Part shown: piece after piece, positions 1 through 9,894 of the stretch
Numbering within the stretch: the first letter of the stretch is position 1
Layout: every line of letters starts with the position of its first letter
From: Lysobacter soyae
GTDB taxonomy: Bacteria > Pseudomonadota > Gammaproteobacteria > Xanthomonadales > Xanthomonadaceae
Assembly (NCBI RefSeq): GCF_019551435.1
Contig: NZ_CP080544.1
Coordinates: 1,488,001 to 1,552,000 of the forward strand
Length of the DNA stretch: 64,000 nucleotides
Direction: 5' to 3'
Position numbers and translations under genes: made by a program
The notes under the pieces: model-generated
What the model saw: the letters and a program-made list of their open reading frames with translations, nothing else
Told to the model about the DNA's origin: nothing
The model's database searches: none

Positions 1-36
1 TCGCCCGGTGCGTTGGCATTGCAGCCGTTTGTGAGC

Positions 37-3000
37 TCAGTGGAAATCGCGCGACGCCACCCGCAATCGTCCTAACAACTCGCTTTGGTCGTGTAGCTGC
101 CCGGCAATCACATGGCAGACGCCATCGACTTTTTCCCAGCGGCCATAGACCACCATCAAGTTTGAAGCGAGCAACTCCCGGCGTTGGCGGGCGGCATGTG
201 CCGGCCACACCACGATGTTGACCAAACCGAACTCGTCTTCCAAGGTGACGAAGGTGGTGCCGTTGGCCGTGACCGGTCGCTGTCGCATGGTGACCAAGCC
301 CGCCACCCGCACATAACCGCCATGCGCACGTTGCTGCACCGCCTGCGAAGACAGCACGCGCTGCTTGTCGAGCACACGCCGCAGCAAAGCCATCGGATGC
401 TTCGCCAAGGTCAATCCCATGCTGCGGTAGTCGGCCAGAGTCTCGTCAACGCCATCGGGGGCCACAAGACGCACCTCGGTTTCCGCCGGACTGTGATCGA
501 GCAAGGGCGTGGCCTTCTCGATGCCCCACATCGCCCAACGCGCCTCATTGCGATGGCGCACCAGACTGCGCAGGGCGCCCGCTTCCGCCAACAACTCGCG
601 CCCGCGCGCATCCAGACCACTGCGACGACACAGATCCTCCACATGGCGAAACGGTCCCTGCGCACGCGCCGCGACAATCGCTTCCGCCTGCGCCATCGAC
701 AAACCGATGATCGCGCGCAAACCCACACGGATCGCCGGCTGTGCTGAATCCTCTCCCTGTCCGTCAGCGTCGTCGACCAAGCTGTAATCGACTTCGCTGA
801 ATTGCACATCCACCGGCAACACCTGCACCGGCGCACGCTCGGGACTGCCGCGACGCGCATCTTGAATAATCTGGCTCGGTGAATAAAACCCCATCGGCTG
901 CGCGTTCAACAAGGCACAGGCGAACGCCGCCGGCTCATGGCGTTTCAACCAACAACTGGCATAGACCAATTTCGCGAAAGAGGCCGCATGGCTTTGCGGA
1001 AACCCATAGGAACCGAAGCCCTTGATCTGCTCGAAAATCTGTTCGATAAAAACATCGTCGTAACCCTGCGCACGCATCAAATCACGGATGCGCAAACGAT
1101 GCGGTTCCATGTCACCGCCGCGCCGCCATGCCGCCATCGAACGGCGCAGATTGTCGGCCTCGCAGGGGGAATACCCGGCATGCATCACCAGCTCCATCAC
1201 TTGCTCTTGGAACAGCGGCACGCCGAGCGTCTGCTTCAAGATCGCCTCCACCCCCTTCGATGGATAGGTCGGCACTTCACGCCCCATGCGCCGGCGCAAA
1301 TAGGGATGCACCATGCCGCCTTGAATCGGCCCCGGTCGCACGATTGCGACCTGCACCACCAAGTCGTAGAAGGTGGCCGGTTTCAAGCGCGGCAACATAC
1401 TCATTTGCGCGCGTGATTCGATCTGGAACACACCGATGGTGTCGGCCCGCTGCGCCATGGCATAGGTCTGCGGATCTTCGCGCGGAATCGTCGCCAGCGA
1501 CAGCGAACGCCCGCGATGCCGCGCGCACAAATCGAAGGCCTTGCGAATGCAGGTGAGCATGCCGAGCGCGAGGCAATCCACCTTCAGCAAACCCATGGTG
1601 TTCAAGTCGTCCTTGTCCCACTGGATGATGGTGCGATCGGCCATCGCAGCGTTCTCCACCGGAACCACCGTGGAGAGCGAAGCCTCCGAGATCACGAAAC
1701 CGCCCACATGCTGCGACAGATGGCGCGGGTGGCCTTTCAACGCCGCGGTCATGCGCACGATGCGTTGAATCAAAGGACTGCCGGGATCGAAGCCCGCCTC
1801 GCGCAGTCGATCGTCCATCGGCGTATCGGTGCGTCCCCAACCATGGCAGCCCGACAAACGGCTGCACTGTTCTTCCGGCAAACCGAAGGCGCGTGCCACA
1901 TCGCGCACCGCACTGCGGCCGCGATAACAAATCACTGTGGCCGCCAAAGCCGCACGGTCACGCCCGTATTTGTTGTAGATGTACTGCAGCACTTCCTCGC
2001 GGCGCTCGTGCTCGAAGTCCACGTCGATGTCGGGCGGCTCGTCGCGCGCCTTGGACAAAAACCGCGCCATCAACAAACGCGTCTCGACCGGATTCACCGC
2101 AGTAATGCCAAGCGCGTAACACACCGCCGAGTTGGCCGAGGAGCCACGCCCTTGGCAGAGGATGCCGCGACTTTCGGCAAAGCGCACGATGTCGGCAACC
2201 GTGAGGAAGAACGGCTCATAGGCCAACTCGGCAATCAAGGCGAGCTCGGCCTCGATCGTGTCACGCACGGCCGTCGGCACACCCTCGGGCCAGCGTCTCC
2301 GCATCCCGGCTTCGGTCAAACGACGCAAATGCGACGTCGCCGTTTCCCCCTCAGGAACCAATTCGCGCGGATAGGCATAACGAATGTCGCGTTTCAGATC
2401 GAACACGCAGCGCGCCGCCAGATCGACCGTGGCCTGCAGCAACTTCGGCGGATAAATGTTGCCGAGTGCCCGCCGGCTGCGCAGATGGCGTTCGCCATTG
2501 CGGAACAGATGCGCCCCGCATTCGTCCAAAGATTGGCCGACACGAATAGCGGTGACCACATCCTGCAAGGCGCGATCGCTGCGCAGTGCCATGTGCACAT
2601 CACCGCAGGCAACGGCGGTGAGCCCCAAACGCACCGACACCCCCAGCAGTTGCACCAGACGCGCATGATCGTCGCGGTCGCGATGCAGTTCGATCGCGAT
2701 ATACGCATCCGGGCCGAACACCTTGCGCAGCCAGGTGCCTTCGGTCGGCAACGCCTGCAAAGACGGCAACCACAGTGCAAATACGCCGCTGTCGGGCTGG
2801 CCCTCGAACAGCTTTTCCACATCGGCACGATGCAAAAGGTAACTGCCCTTTGTGCCGGCACGTCGCCCTTGCGTGATCAAGGCACACAACCGCGCATAGC
2901 CCTGTGCATCACGCACCAAAAGAACGAAACGCAGGCCGCACTGCAACGCGAACTGCGCACCGGTAATCAAGCGCACGCCGGTGGCCTGCGATGCCTCCCA

Positions 3001-3192
3001 AGCGCGCACGATGCCGGACAGGCTGCATTCGTCGGTGATGGCCAAGGCTTGGTAACCACACTGCTGCGCGCGTTCAAACAAAGCCTGCGCCGACGACACC
3101 CCGCGTAAAAAGCTGAAGTCGGAGAGGCAATGCAGTTCCGCATACTCGGGCAAGGTTTGCGGCTGCGCCTCGGGCTCAAGCAAACCAGCCAT
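37..3192 (-). CDS. dnaE2: Error-prone DNA polymerase DnaE2 (ImuC)
   Basis: C-family DNA polymerase alpha subunit of the translesion type, which with ImuA and ImuB forms the DNA-damage mutasome. The N-terminal PHP domain starts at about residue 20 ([11 protein letters not shown]). The polymerase palm carries the catalytic [15 protein letters not shown] motif near residue 385, and an OB fold lies near residues 960-1000 (LVNIVVWP). The 1051 aa length is normal for DnaE2 and shorter than replicative DnaE. An open frame continues upstream to 3351, but that extension runs antisense-like through imuB; the ATG at 3192 gives the family N-terminus and overlaps the imuB stop by 17 bp. It is the last gene of lexA2-imuA-imuB-dnaE2. 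Identity is clear; SOS control is inferred from the cassette. Confidence 0.96.
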   Translation of the reverse strand: MAGLLEPEAQPQTLPEYAELHCLSDFSFLRGVSSAQALFERAQQCGYQALAITDECSLSGIVRAWEASQATGVRLITGAQFALQCGLRFVLLVRDAQGYARLCALITQGRRAGTKGSYLLHRADVEKLFEGQPDSGVFALWLPSLQALPTEGTWLRKVFGPDAYIAIELHRDRDDHARLVQLLGVSVRLGLTAVACGDVHMALRSDRALQDVVTAIRVGQSLDECGAHLFRNGERHLRSRRALGNIYPPKLLQATVDLAARCVFDLKRDIRYAYPRELVPEGETATSHLRRLTEAGMRRRWPEGVPTAVRDTIEAELALIAELAYEPFFLTVADIVRFAESRGILCQGRGSSANSAVCYALGITAVNPVETRLLMARFLSKARDEPPDIDVDFEHERREEVLQYIYNKYGRDRAALAATVICYRGRSAVRDVARAFGLPEEQCSRLSGCHGWGRTDTPMDDRLREAGFDPGSPLIQRIVRMTAALKGHPRHLSQHVGGFVISEASLSTVVPVENAAMADRTIIQWDKDDLNTMGLLKVDCLALGMLTCIRKAFDLCARHRGRSLSLATIPREDPQTYAMAQRADTIGVFQIESRAQMSMLPRLKPATFYDLVVQVAIVRPGPIQGGMVHPYLRRRMGREVPTYPSKGVEAILKQTLGVPLFQEQVMELVMHAGYSPCEADNLRRSMAAWRRGGDMEPHRLRIRDLMRAQGYDDVFIEQIFEQIKGFGSYGFPQSHAASFAKLVYASCWLKRHEPAAFACALLNAQPMGFYSPSQIIQDARRGSPERAPVQVLPVDVQFSEVDYSLVDDADGQGEDSAQPAIRVGLRAIIGLSMAQAEAIVAARAQGPFRHVEDLCRRSGLDARGRELLAEAGALRSLVRHRNEARWAMWGIEKATPLLDHSPAETEVRLVAPDGVDETLADYRSMGLTLAKHPMALLRRVLDKQRVLSSQAVQQRAHGGYVRVAGLVTMRQRPVTANGTTFVTLEDEFGLVNIVVWPAHAARQRRELLASNLMVVYGRWEKVDGVCHVIAGQLHDQSELLGRLRVASRDFH

Positions 3193-4606
3193 GCAGCATC
3201 CAGTGGGCTTGTTCACCCGGCACCGTAAACGCCCAGGCCCGCTGACCCATACGCGTTTCCAGCACGTAGTAATCCCGGCGCGCGTCTTCCCCGTCCCACC
3301 AACCACTTTCAAGCCGTTCGGGACCGGAAAGAATGCGCGGATTCGATTCACGCAGCGGGATCGGCCGCTGTAACAACCACAAAGGTCGGGGTGGCCGCGG
3401 CGGCGCTTTTTTCATGCAGGCGGCGTCTTGTACGCCTTGCACCCGCATCCACGCCCGCTCCGGCCGCGGATCATCCGCCGCTGCCAAACGATGCACCGCC
3501 GTGTCTCCCAGCCTGGCACGCAAACGCTCACGCAATTGCGGCCACGGCATGGTGCAACTGTTTTTCAGATCAAACAAATCCCGCACGCTCGGCGTGAATG
3601 CCGGCAATTCACGGGCGATAAGACGCAGCCCCACCACGGGCGCGGGAATACGCACCCGCTCCAAACGACTCTTGGCGATATCGAACAACATCGACGCTTC
3701 GCGCTCGGCGGTGATCAAACCGACTTGCATATCGGTATGCCGCCCCTGCCCTTCGTGCTCCAGCCGCAACAGGAAGTGCTGCACACCACCATCGCGAATG
3801 GACAGATGCACCGCGAGATCTTGAATAAGCCGACGCATCGGAAACAACAATGCCTGCTGCGCACTCACTTCATAGTCGAGCTCGACCCGCGCATCGAAAT
3901 GATCAGGCGGCGCATACAAAGGCAGAGACTCGAACGCTTGCCCGCGCATCTTCGCCAACAACTCCGGCACTTCCGAGCCCACCCGTCGACGCAAGCCATC
4001 GGCCGGCAACGCCATGACCTGGCCCAACTTACGGATACCCGTCTGTTTCAAACGCTCGGCGGTTTTATCAGGCAAACCCGCACATTCCACCGGTACTTGA
4101 TTCAACGCACGCAGCATCACGTCTTCATCGGGCACTGCGAAACCGTCTTGCAATTGTGCGAACACATGCGCCGCGCGCGCCACCGGCGCCATCGCAATGC
4201 GGTGCTCGAAACCCAATTCCGACAACTCGCTGCGCAGCCGCGATTCGATCACCGGCCACGGCCCGAACAATTGGAAACTCGCTTTCACTTCCAGCACGAT
4301 GGCATTCGGCCACAGCGTGCTGACCTGTGAACTATGCCGATACGCCCATGCCGCCAAAAACTGCTGCCACTTGGATTCGCTGGCGGCGTCGTAGGGCACG
4401 CATTTCAAGTCGGGCAAAATCGCCTGCGCAGTGGCCAGACGCATGCCGGCGGCAATGCCCCCCGCTTCCGCCACGGCATTCACCGAATGGATGAGCCGCG
4501 ATTGCGCATGCCCCTCCACCAATGCCACGGGCAAGGTCGGGTCTGGTACTTGCCGCAACACCGCGTCGAGTGCCAGCCGGGGAAGATGGATGCAGGCCCA
4601 CAACAT
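3176..4606 (-). CDS. imuB: Y-family polymerase-like mutasome protein ImuB
   Basis: Catalytically inactive relative of DinB-type polymerases that bridges the beta clamp, ImuA and DnaE2. The N-terminus ([17 protein letters not shown]) matches the ImuB family, and the acidic catalytic residues of active Y-family enzymes (the DMDAFF-type motif) are absent, as expected. A helix-hairpin-helix-like region follows at about residues 170-220, and the C-terminus is short, ending LHGWFA. At 476 aa it is full length. It starts 8 bp after the imuA stop and its end overlaps the dnaE2 start, so the three genes are probably translated from one message. Confidence 0.94.
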   Translation of the reverse strand: MLWACIHLPRLALDAVLRQVPDPTLPVALVEGHAQSRLIHSVNAVAEAGGIAAGMRLATAQAILPDLKCVPYDAASESKWQQFLAAWAYRHSSQVSTLWPNAIVLEVKASFQLFGPWPVIESRLRSELSELGFEHRIAMAPVARAAHVFAQLQDGFAVPDEDVMLRALNQVPVECAGLPDKTAERLKQTGIRKLGQVMALPADGLRRRVGSEVPELLAKMRGQAFESLPLYAPPDHFDARVELDYEVSAQQALLFPMRRLIQDLAVHLSIRDGGVQHFLLRLEHEGQGRHTDMQVGLITAEREASMLFDIAKSRLERVRIPAPVVGLRLIARELPAFTPSVRDLFDLKNSCTMPWPQLRERLRARLGDTAVHRLAAADDPRPERAWMRVQGVQDAACMKKAPPRPPRPLWLLQRPIPLRESNPRILSGPERLESGWWDGEDARRDYYVLETRMGQRAWAFTVPGEQAHWMLHGWFA

Positions 4607-4614
4607 GGTTCAAC

Positions 4615-5220
4615 TCAACACTGCACCACAGCCTGGGGCGCGGCTGCGCCTTTGCATTTGCGCACCGCCCAGACATGGGGTGCCACGCATTCCAAACGCA
4701 GTGCCGCCGGTGAGGGATTTTGCAGATGCTTGCGATCGCGCAAGGCAAAGCCCATGCAGGCACCGCTGTCAGCCGCCACCTGCAGACGACGCAAAGACGC
4801 CATGTCGGCGGCCTGCGGCCAACCCACCACCACTTGGCAGCAGCCGCTGCGCAAGGTCTGCTCGAACGCCCACAAGGCATGCTTGGCATCGGCCTCAATG
4901 AGATGCAGATGCTTCAAATCGACGCCCATGGCCTGCCATGCCGGTGCATACGGCACATAGGGCGGCGCCACCAAGGCCACCTCGCCCCCTGCGCGCGTCA
5001 CCCGTGCCACCAACGGCGCCAGCAACGACAATTCACCCACGCCGTCGCCGGGTAATAACAACTCGCTCAGGGCGTTGCGTGGCCAGCCGCCTTGCGGCAA
5101 AACAGCGTCAAGCGCGGCAAAGCCCGTGCCTTCGCCTTCGGGTCCGGGCAGTTGCTGCTGCCCGGCATGCCAAACGCGGCGGTCGGCCAACAGTTCGGGA
5201 ATGGAAGCCAACTGTGCCAT
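4615..5220 (-). CDS. imuA: Translesion DNA synthesis-associated protein ImuA
   Basis: Small RecA/SulA-like protein of the ImuA-ImuB-DnaE2 mutasome, 201 aa. The N-terminus (RRVWHAGQ, then GFAALDAVLPQGGWPRNAL) is characteristic: it is the region where RecA-fold members carry the targeting loop before the Walker-like segment LLPGDGVGELSLL at about residues 56-68. It begins 3 bp after the lexA2 stop and ends 8 bp before imuB, so it is the second gene of the cassette. Its exact biochemical role is not fully settled in the family; here it is recognised from sequence pattern and context together. Confidence 0.92.
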   Translation of the reverse strand: MAQLASIPELLADRRVWHAGQQQLPGPEGEGTGFAALDAVLPQGGWPRNALSELLLPGDGVGELSLLAPLVARVTRAGGEVALVAPPYVPYAPAWQAMGVDLKHLHLIEADAKHALWAFEQTLRSGCCQVVVGWPQAADMASLRRLQVAADSGACMGFALRDRKHLQNPSPAALRLECVAPHVWAVRKCKGAAAPQAVVQC

Positions 5221-5223
5221 GGC

Positions 5224-5856
5224 TTACTCCGGCCGCACCAAACCGCAATACAGGCCTTCGATGGCGAAATCGCTGCCCGGCGGAATCTCAATCGGCGGGT
5301 AATCCGGATTGCGCGGTAACAAACGGATATGGTCGACACTGCGCTCGAGCCGCTTGATGGTGATCTCGCCATCAATCCGCGCCACCACCACTTGGCCATT
5401 GCGTGCATCACTGGCGCGGCGCACCGCCACCAAATCGCCTTCGAAGATACCGTCATCGCGCATCGAATCGCCCTGCACCCGCAGCAGGTAATCCGGTGCT
5501 TGCGAGAACAACGCACGATCAAGCAACACATGCCGGTGCACATCGGCATCCGCACCGATGGGTGCGCCCGCGGCCACGCGCCCGAGCACCGGCAAATGCA
5601 AGCGGTCTTCGCGCACCTTCAGACGCGACGGTGTGCGCCGGGTTTTGGACAGGCGAATGCCCCGCGCTTCGTTGGCACGCACTTCCAGATAGCCTTGCGC
5701 CTGCAAACGCTTCACGTGTTTGTGCGCGGCGCAGGCCTGGGCGAAACCGAAGGCATCGGCAATCTGCTGCAGGCTGGGCGGCACGCCTTCGGTGTCGATA
5801 TGGGCTTGGATCCAAGCCAAGACTTCACGTTGGCGGGGGGTGAGATCGGTGGTCAT
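5224..5856 (-). CDS. lexA: LexA-family SOS repressor (LexA2 of the imuAB-dnaE2 cassette)
   Basis: Transcriptional repressor inactivated by RecA-stimulated self-cleavage. Residues 1-70 form the winged-helix DNA-binding domain (LTPRQREVL; PPSLQQIADAFGF). The Ala96-Gly97 cleavage bond lies in VLGRVAAGAPIG. Catalytic Ser131 is in GDSMRD and catalytic Lys168 in GEITIKRL, so the protein should be cleavable. The ATG at 5856 was chosen over an upstream ATG at 5910 because it gives the standard MTTDLTPRQ N-terminus. It is clearly divergent from the second LexA encoded at 37446-38096, especially in the recognition helix, so a different operator is expected. It heads the mutagenesis operon. Confidence 0.93.
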   Translation of the reverse strand: MTTDLTPRQREVLAWIQAHIDTEGVPPSLQQIADAFGFAQACAAHKHVKRLQAQGYLEVRANEARGIRLSKTRRTPSRLKVREDRLHLPVLGRVAAGAPIGADADVHRHVLLDRALFSQAPDYLLRVQGDSMRDDGIFEGDLVAVRRASDARNGQVVVARIDGEITIKRLERSVDHIRLLPRNPDYPPIEIPPGSDFAIEGLYCGLVRPE

Positions 5857-5858
5857 GA

Positions 5859-5874
5859 GTAAAAATCTATTTAC
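5859..5874. promoter_or_regulatory. Palindrome abutting lexA2, candidate LexA2 operator
   Basis: GTAAAAATCTATTTAC, 5-bp perfect arms with a 6-bp centre, begins 2 bp upstream of the lexA2 start codon. The other lexA of this window has its LexA box in the same place relative to its start, which suggests an autoregulatory operator. The sequence is not the known Xanthomonas LexA1 box, so the assignment is inference. Confidence 0.4.
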
Positions 5875-6120
5875 CTCGAAAGGCGAATGCAAGGACTTTC
5901 CAGCACTCATTTGGGCACGGGAATATCTCAGAGGATGAGACGGTTTGAGATCAGAGACTTGCGGTCTGAAACTGAGAAATGACTGGATTCATGAAGAACC
6001 AAAGACGGCGGCGTTCAATCCCCACCGCGCGCAGACTTCGCGAAATTGAGCCCTTCGACGAATCATGCTAACCTTCACGCCCTGTTCGGCGACGGGTTTT
6101 CCGCTTCCTGCAACAGTCTA

Positions 6121-6231
6121 TGGTGGCCCCGTCGGCCCCTCGCGACACTAACCTGAAAACCCCGCCAGGGCCGGAAGGCAGCAACGGTATCAGGTGACGT
6201 GGGTGCCGAGGATCGTTGGCGGGGCCATCAC
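6121..6231 (+). ncRNA. ffs: 4.5S signal recognition particle RNA (small bacterial SRP RNA)
   Basis: RNA scaffold of the signal recognition particle, partner of Ffh (encoded at 48164-49534). The conserved apical part is present: CAGGGCCGGAAGGCAGCAAC, with the GGAA tetraloop and the AGCA asymmetric loop that bind the Ffh M domain. The ends pair (GGTGGCCCC with GGGGCCATC) to close a single long hairpin, and a run of five T follows directly, serving as the terminator. The 264 bp between lexA2 and this gene contain no coding sequence, only short inverted repeats of the TCTCA/TGAGA type around 5934-5990. Exact ends are approximate by a few bases. Confidence 0.95.
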
Positions 6232-6284
6232 CTTTTTGCGCGTAGCCTGATGCATTCCATGCACACGCCCCTGAAGGACGCGCC

Positions 6285-6686
6285 ATGAGCACCCAAATCT
6301 TCATCAATCTGCCCGTCGCCGACCTACCGAAATCGGTCGCGTTCTACGAAGCGCTGGGCTTCAAGCGCAATCCGCAGTTCAGTGACGACAGCGCCGCCTG
6401 CATCGTCATCAGTGACACCATCTACGTGATGCTGCTCGTGCACGCGCGGTTCAAGGATTTCACGCCGAAGGATGTATGCGATACGAGCCAATCGGTTGAA
6501 GTGCTGCTATCACTCAGCTGCGACAGCCGCGAACGCGTCGATGAGATGGTCGCCACCGCCCTCGCCCATGGCGGCACCACCTACGACAAGCCGGAAGACC
6601 TCGGCTTCATGTACTCGCACAGCTTCCTAGATCTCGATGGCCATGGCTGGGGTGTGTTGCATATGAGCGGTATGCCCGCGCAATAA
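6285..6686 (+). CDS. VOC (glyoxalase/bleomycin resistance) family protein
   Basis: 133 aa single-domain vicinal-oxygen-chelate fold protein. The N-terminal IFINLPVADLPKSVAFYEALGF is the classic first beta-alpha-beta unit, and the C-terminal FLDLDGHGWGVLHM is the usual last strand with the DGH turn. Members may be lyases, dioxygenases or just binding proteins, so substrate cannot be assigned. A purine-rich stretch (GAAGGACGC) precedes the ATG. It stands alone between the 4.5S RNA gene and a convergent MBL hydrolase gene whose stop lies 8 bp after this one. Confidence 0.85.
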   Translation: MSTQIFINLPVADLPKSVAFYEALGFKRNPQFSDDSAACIVISDTIYVMLLVHARFKDFTPKDVCDTSQSVEVLLSLSCDSRERVDEMVATALAHGGTTYDKPEDLGFMYSHSFLDLDGHGWGVLHMSGMPAQ

Positions 6687-6694
6687 AGCCGCAA

Positions 6695-7441
6695 CTACCC
6701 GCCAGGCGCCGACAGCGCAATCACCTCGCCCTGTCGCGCCACGCGATGCCCGCGTGCCGCCAAGGCGTCCGCCTCTTCCACCGACGCATAGTGATACAGG
6801 ACGCAACGCTTTTGCGTCTCCGGGTCATAAGCGGCTTCGAAGTCTTCCACGCCTGTGTGCGACGGATTGCCGTGCAACGCGCAGTCATGCGCGATCAATT
6901 CGCCTTGGTCGGCGAAGGCTTTGAGCATTTCCGGAATCGGACGCGTGTCGCCGGTCCAGACCAAACTGCCGGGCAAGCGCAAGCCATACGCGCTGTCGGG
7001 CCAATGATGGCGCACAGGAAACACTTGCAGGCGCACGCCTTCATGCCAGAAGGCATCACCCACCGGAATCAACTGGAACGCATCCCAGAAATTCGCCCCG
7101 CCTTCGGCCAAAACGTTCGGATAGTCGGCCACACGCTTGTGCAGCAAGGGCACGACGGTTACCGGGCAATACACGCGCACTTGCCCGCGACGCGCCGGAT
7201 TGAAATAACTATCGACGAAAAACCGCTCGAAACCGCCGACATGATCCAAATGCGTGTGGGTGATGAACACCGCGAGCGGCATCTCGCCGTGCGTCTCCAC
7301 AAAATGGGTCAAGCCTTCCGGCCCGCAATCGATGGTGAGCCACGGTGCGCCATCCTTCTCAATGGTGCACATTGCCGAACCCAGCGCCGGCCCGGCAGAT
7401 GCATTGCCGACCCCATGCAAACGCAGTTGCCATTCACTCAT
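6695..7441 (-). CDS. MBL-fold metallo-hydrolase
   Basis: Metallo-beta-lactamase-fold hydrolase, 248 aa, with the metal-binding motif HTHLDHVGG (His62, His64, Asp66, His67), a later TGDTRP segment supplying an acidic ligand, and a C-terminal His in LYHYASV. The layout resembles RNase Z/ElaC-like and cyclic-phosphodiesterase-like members, but the exosite expected of tRNase Z was not seen, so the substrate is unknown. Its start overlaps the kdkA stop by 4 bp (ATGA), so it is translationally coupled to the Kdo kinase gene. That link could mean a role in envelope metabolism, though this is context inference only. Confidence 0.85.
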   Translation of the reverse strand: MSEWQLRLHGVGNASAGPALGSAMCTIEKDGAPWLTIDCGPEGLTHFVETHGEMPLAVFITHTHLDHVGGFERFFVDSYFNPARRGQVRVYCPVTVVPLLHKRVADYPNVLAEGGANFWDAFQLIPVGDAFWHEGVRLQVFPVRHHWPDSAYGLRLPGSLVWTGDTRPIPEMLKAFADQGELIAHDCALHGNPSHTGVEDFEAAYDPETQKRCVLYHYASVEEADALAARGHRVARQGEVIALSAPGG

Positions 7442-8178
7442 CGGCTGGCCTCGCGATAGGCGCCTTGCACGGCGTCATTGACGGCAGCCGCCAACGCAAC
7501 ATCTTCACCACACACCTTTTGTACCGAGCGTGCAAATCGCGCCATGTTTTCCGCCTGCCAATCGTTGTCGCCTTTCAACCGGCGTTCGCTTTTGTCGAAG
7601 TCGATGAGGTGGCATAAGCCTTCGCCATCCACCAACACATTGTGCGCGTTCAAATCGGCGTGATGGATGCGCGCTTGATGGAAGCGCGCGATCAAAATCC
7701 CGATGCGCGACCACAAGCGCTCGGCGCGAGGCCCGTGCTCAAGCACCGAGGCAAACGTGCGCGTGTGCGGGATGGTGCCGACCAGAATCGCCGCACGATA
7801 CACCATGCCCTTGCGCCAGTGAATCGACGCCACCGGCTCAGGCACCGGCAATTGCAGGGAACGCATCAAGGCCAACAGCGCGAGCTCGTTATGACTGCGA
7901 ACACCGGCTTCACCGGACCAAAAATACGCATCACGCGAAATGCGTGCCATCTGACCGCCACGCAAATACTGCCGCAGCACCGCGCGACCGAAGGGCCCTT
8001 CCACAAACCATGCCGCGCCGCGTCCGCCCGAAGTGACCGGCTTCGCCGCCTCACCCCAATGCGACGCATCAAACCACGCCGGTTTAGGATGTCGTGCAAG
8101 ACTAGGATTGAAGACAATGCGTCCCGCCCCTCGCGCATCGGCGAAGTCCAAGGACTGCAATGGCTGTGCTTCACCCAT
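7438..8178 (-). CDS. kdkA: 3-deoxy-D-manno-octulosonic acid (Kdo) kinase
   Basis: Phosphorylates the Kdo residue of lipopolysaccharide inner core using ATP, at the inner membrane. It is a protein-kinase-like fold of about 246 aa with the catalytic loop HADLNAHNVLVD near residues 173-184 and the metal-binding IDFDKS near residues 192-197, both typical of the KdkA/WaaP family. The N-terminal AAWFV..GPFGRAVLRQYLRGG segment holds the phosphate-binding strand pair. Two adjacent ATGs exist (8181 and 8178); the second is better spaced from the G-run. It lies divergent to the GT9 gene, 31 bp apart, and is coupled to the MBL gene. Confidence 0.9.
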   Translation of the reverse strand: MGEAQPLQSLDFADARGAGRIVFNPSLARHPKPAWFDASHWGEAAKPVTSGGRGAAWFVEGPFGRAVLRQYLRGGQMARISRDAYFWSGEAGVRSHNELALLALMRSLQLPVPEPVASIHWRKGMVYRAAILVGTIPHTRTFASVLEHGPRAERLWSRIGILIARFHQARIHHADLNAHNVLVDGEGLCHLIDFDKSERRLKGDNDWQAENMARFARSVQKVCGEDVALAAAVNDAVQGAYREASR

Positions 8179-8209
8179 CATCCCCCCAGTTTAACAAGCC
8201 GGATACGTC

Positions 8210-9274
8210 ATGCCTGTGGCACCCCCGAAAGAGATTTGTTTGCTTCGACTGTCCGCCTTGGGCGACGTCACGCATGTGTTGCCGCTACTCAACACACTGC
8301 AAACCGCGTGGCCGCAAACACGCATCACCTGGCTGATCGGGCGTGGCGAACAAAAGTTGCTCGAAGGGCTGCCCGGTGTCGACTTCGTGGTGTACGACAA
8401 GCAGTCGGGCTTCAAGGGTATGCGCGAGATCGGAAGGCAATTTCGCGAACGCTTGGGTGCAGGCCGCAAGTTCGATGTACTGCTGCAAATGCAAGTTGCA
8501 GCGCGGGCGAATCTGCTCTCGGCTTTCGTGCCGGCAAAGGTTCGCGTCGGCTACGACAAATCACGTTCGAAAGATTTGCACGGACTCTTTATCAATACAC
8601 GTATTGAAGACCGCCCGGGCATCCATGTGCTGGATGCGATCGGCAGCTTTGTCGAACCGCTCGGCCTGCGACCGCTGCCGGTGCAGTGGAAGTTGCCGGT
8701 GCCGCCCGCCGCGTTTGAATGGGCCGCCAAACAATGGCCGGAAGACGGCCGTAAAGTGCTGGCCATCTCGCCGTGTTCGAGTCATGTCAAACGCAATTGG
8801 TTTGCCGAGCGCTATGCCGCGGTTGCCGACCACGCGAGGGCACGCGGTTGGCGTGTGATTCTGTGTGGCGGCCGCTCCGATCTCGAACGCCAGATGGGCG
8901 ACGCCATTTTGGCGGCCATGCAAGGCGACGCATTGGATCTGATCGGCAAAGACACCTTGAAACAACTGCCGGCACTGCTCGCCCGTGCCGACTTGTTAAT
9001 GACGCCCGACTCCGGCCCGATGCACATTGCCAACGCCATGGGCACCAAGGTGCTGGGCTTGCATGCCGCCAGCAACCCGAAACGCAGCGGGCCGTATTCG
9101 GACATCCGCTATTGCGTCGACCGCTACGACGATGCCGCGCGCAAATATTTGGGCAAACCGGCGGCCGAGCTCAAATGGGGGACCAAGATCGAGCATGAGG
9201 ATGTCATGCAGCTGATCACGGTGGAAGACGGCATTGCCGCCTTCGAACGTTATGTGGCCGACGGCGCCCGATAG
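8210..9274 (+). CDS. Glycosyltransferase family 9 (heptosyltransferase-like)
   Basis: 354 aa GT-B glycosyltransferase of the ADP-heptose:LPS heptosyltransferase family. The N-terminal ICLLRLSALGDVTHVLPLL is the acceptor-domain signature, and the C-terminal donor-binding region contains LMTPDSGPMHIANAMG and LHAASNPKRSGPYS. Such enzymes add heptose or related sugars to the LPS core at the cytoplasmic face of the inner membrane. Divergent pairing with the Kdo kinase gene supports a role in core assembly. Which heptosyltransferase it is cannot be told from sequence alone. The last 25 bp overlap the convergent DUF6165 gene. Confidence 0.88.
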   Translation: MPVAPPKEICLLRLSALGDVTHVLPLLNTLQTAWPQTRITWLIGRGEQKLLEGLPGVDFVVYDKQSGFKGMREIGRQFRERLGAGRKFDVLLQMQVAARANLLSAFVPAKVRVGYDKSRSKDLHGLFINTRIEDRPGIHVLDAIGSFVEPLGLRPLPVQWKLPVPPAAFEWAAKQWPEDGRKVLAISPCSSHVKRNWFAERYAAVADHARARGWRVILCGGRSDLERQMGDAILAAMQGDALDLIGKDTLKQLPALLARADLLMTPDSGPMHIANAMGTKVLGLHAASNPKRSGPYSDIRYCVDRYDDAARKYLGKPAAELKWGTKIEHEDVMQLITVEDGIAAFERYVADGAR

Positions 9275-9657
9275 TCCTCATACGACTTCTCTTCGACATA
9301 CGCCGAACCCAAGGCGAGGTTGATGTCTTTCTTGATCTTGGCGCGGGTGTCGTTTTCGAAATAGACGCTGCGGGCCAATTGGATGAATTCGTCATCAAAG
9401 GCCTGCGCCTTTTCCTTCAGACGGATGTCGTCCTCGATGACCCACAGTCGCTCGTTGACCGCCTTCAGATCGGCGCGCAAGGCGGCAATGTCCTGCTGGG
9501 ACGCCGGATGGGCCGCCCAGGTGGCGTCCAGGGCCGTCAATTCATTGCGCACGTTGGCCAGCTTGGCGGCGTCGCTCATGCGCTCGGATTTGATTTGAAG
9601 GATGGCGATCTTGTCGAGCAATTCGCCGAAAGACACGGGCACTTGGATTTCAGACAT
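9250..9657 (-). CDS. DUF6165 family protein
   Basis: 135 aa cytoplasmic protein, mostly helical and charged, with no signal peptide or membrane segment. The opening IQVPVSFGELLDKIAILQIK and the mid-section RLWVIEDDIRLKEKAQAFDDEF are characteristic of the DUF6165 family, often found near polysaccharide and glycosyltransferase genes. The ATG at 9657 was preferred to one at 9717 because it gives the family N-terminus. The gene is convergent with and overlaps the glycosyltransferase gene. No molecular function is known. Confidence 0.8.
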   Translation of the reverse strand: MSEIQVPVSFGELLDKIAILQIKSERMSDAAKLANVRNELTALDATWAAHPASQQDIAALRADLKAVNERLWVIEDDIRLKEKAQAFDDEFIQLARSVYFENDTRAKIKKDINLALGSAYVEEKSYEDYRAPSAT

Positions 9658-9761
9658 GGGGGCTTCCTGCAATCGAAGGTCCCAGTGTACCCAAACCCCT
9701 CCCCGGACAGCCCCCACTCTTGCCGAAAACGCCGTGGCCGACTAAGATAGACGGCCATTCT

Positions 9762-9851
<90 letters not shown>

Positions 9852-9861
9852 GATGTACAGC

Positions 9862-9894
9862 AAGCCCCTGAGCAATCAGGGGCTTTGTTGTTTT
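9862..9894 (+). terminator. Rho-independent terminator of tRNA-Ser(CGA)
   Basis: Ten-bp perfect stem AAGCCCCTGA/TCAGGGGCTT with a GCAA tetraloop, followed by TGTTGTTTT, starting 11 bp after the tRNA end. Confidence 0.9.

Noticed and set aside
1516-3108. 530-aa open frame antisense to dnaE2
   Set aside because: It is a GC-driven shadow: His/Arg/Gln-rich, no recognisable motif, entirely inside a well-supported gene.
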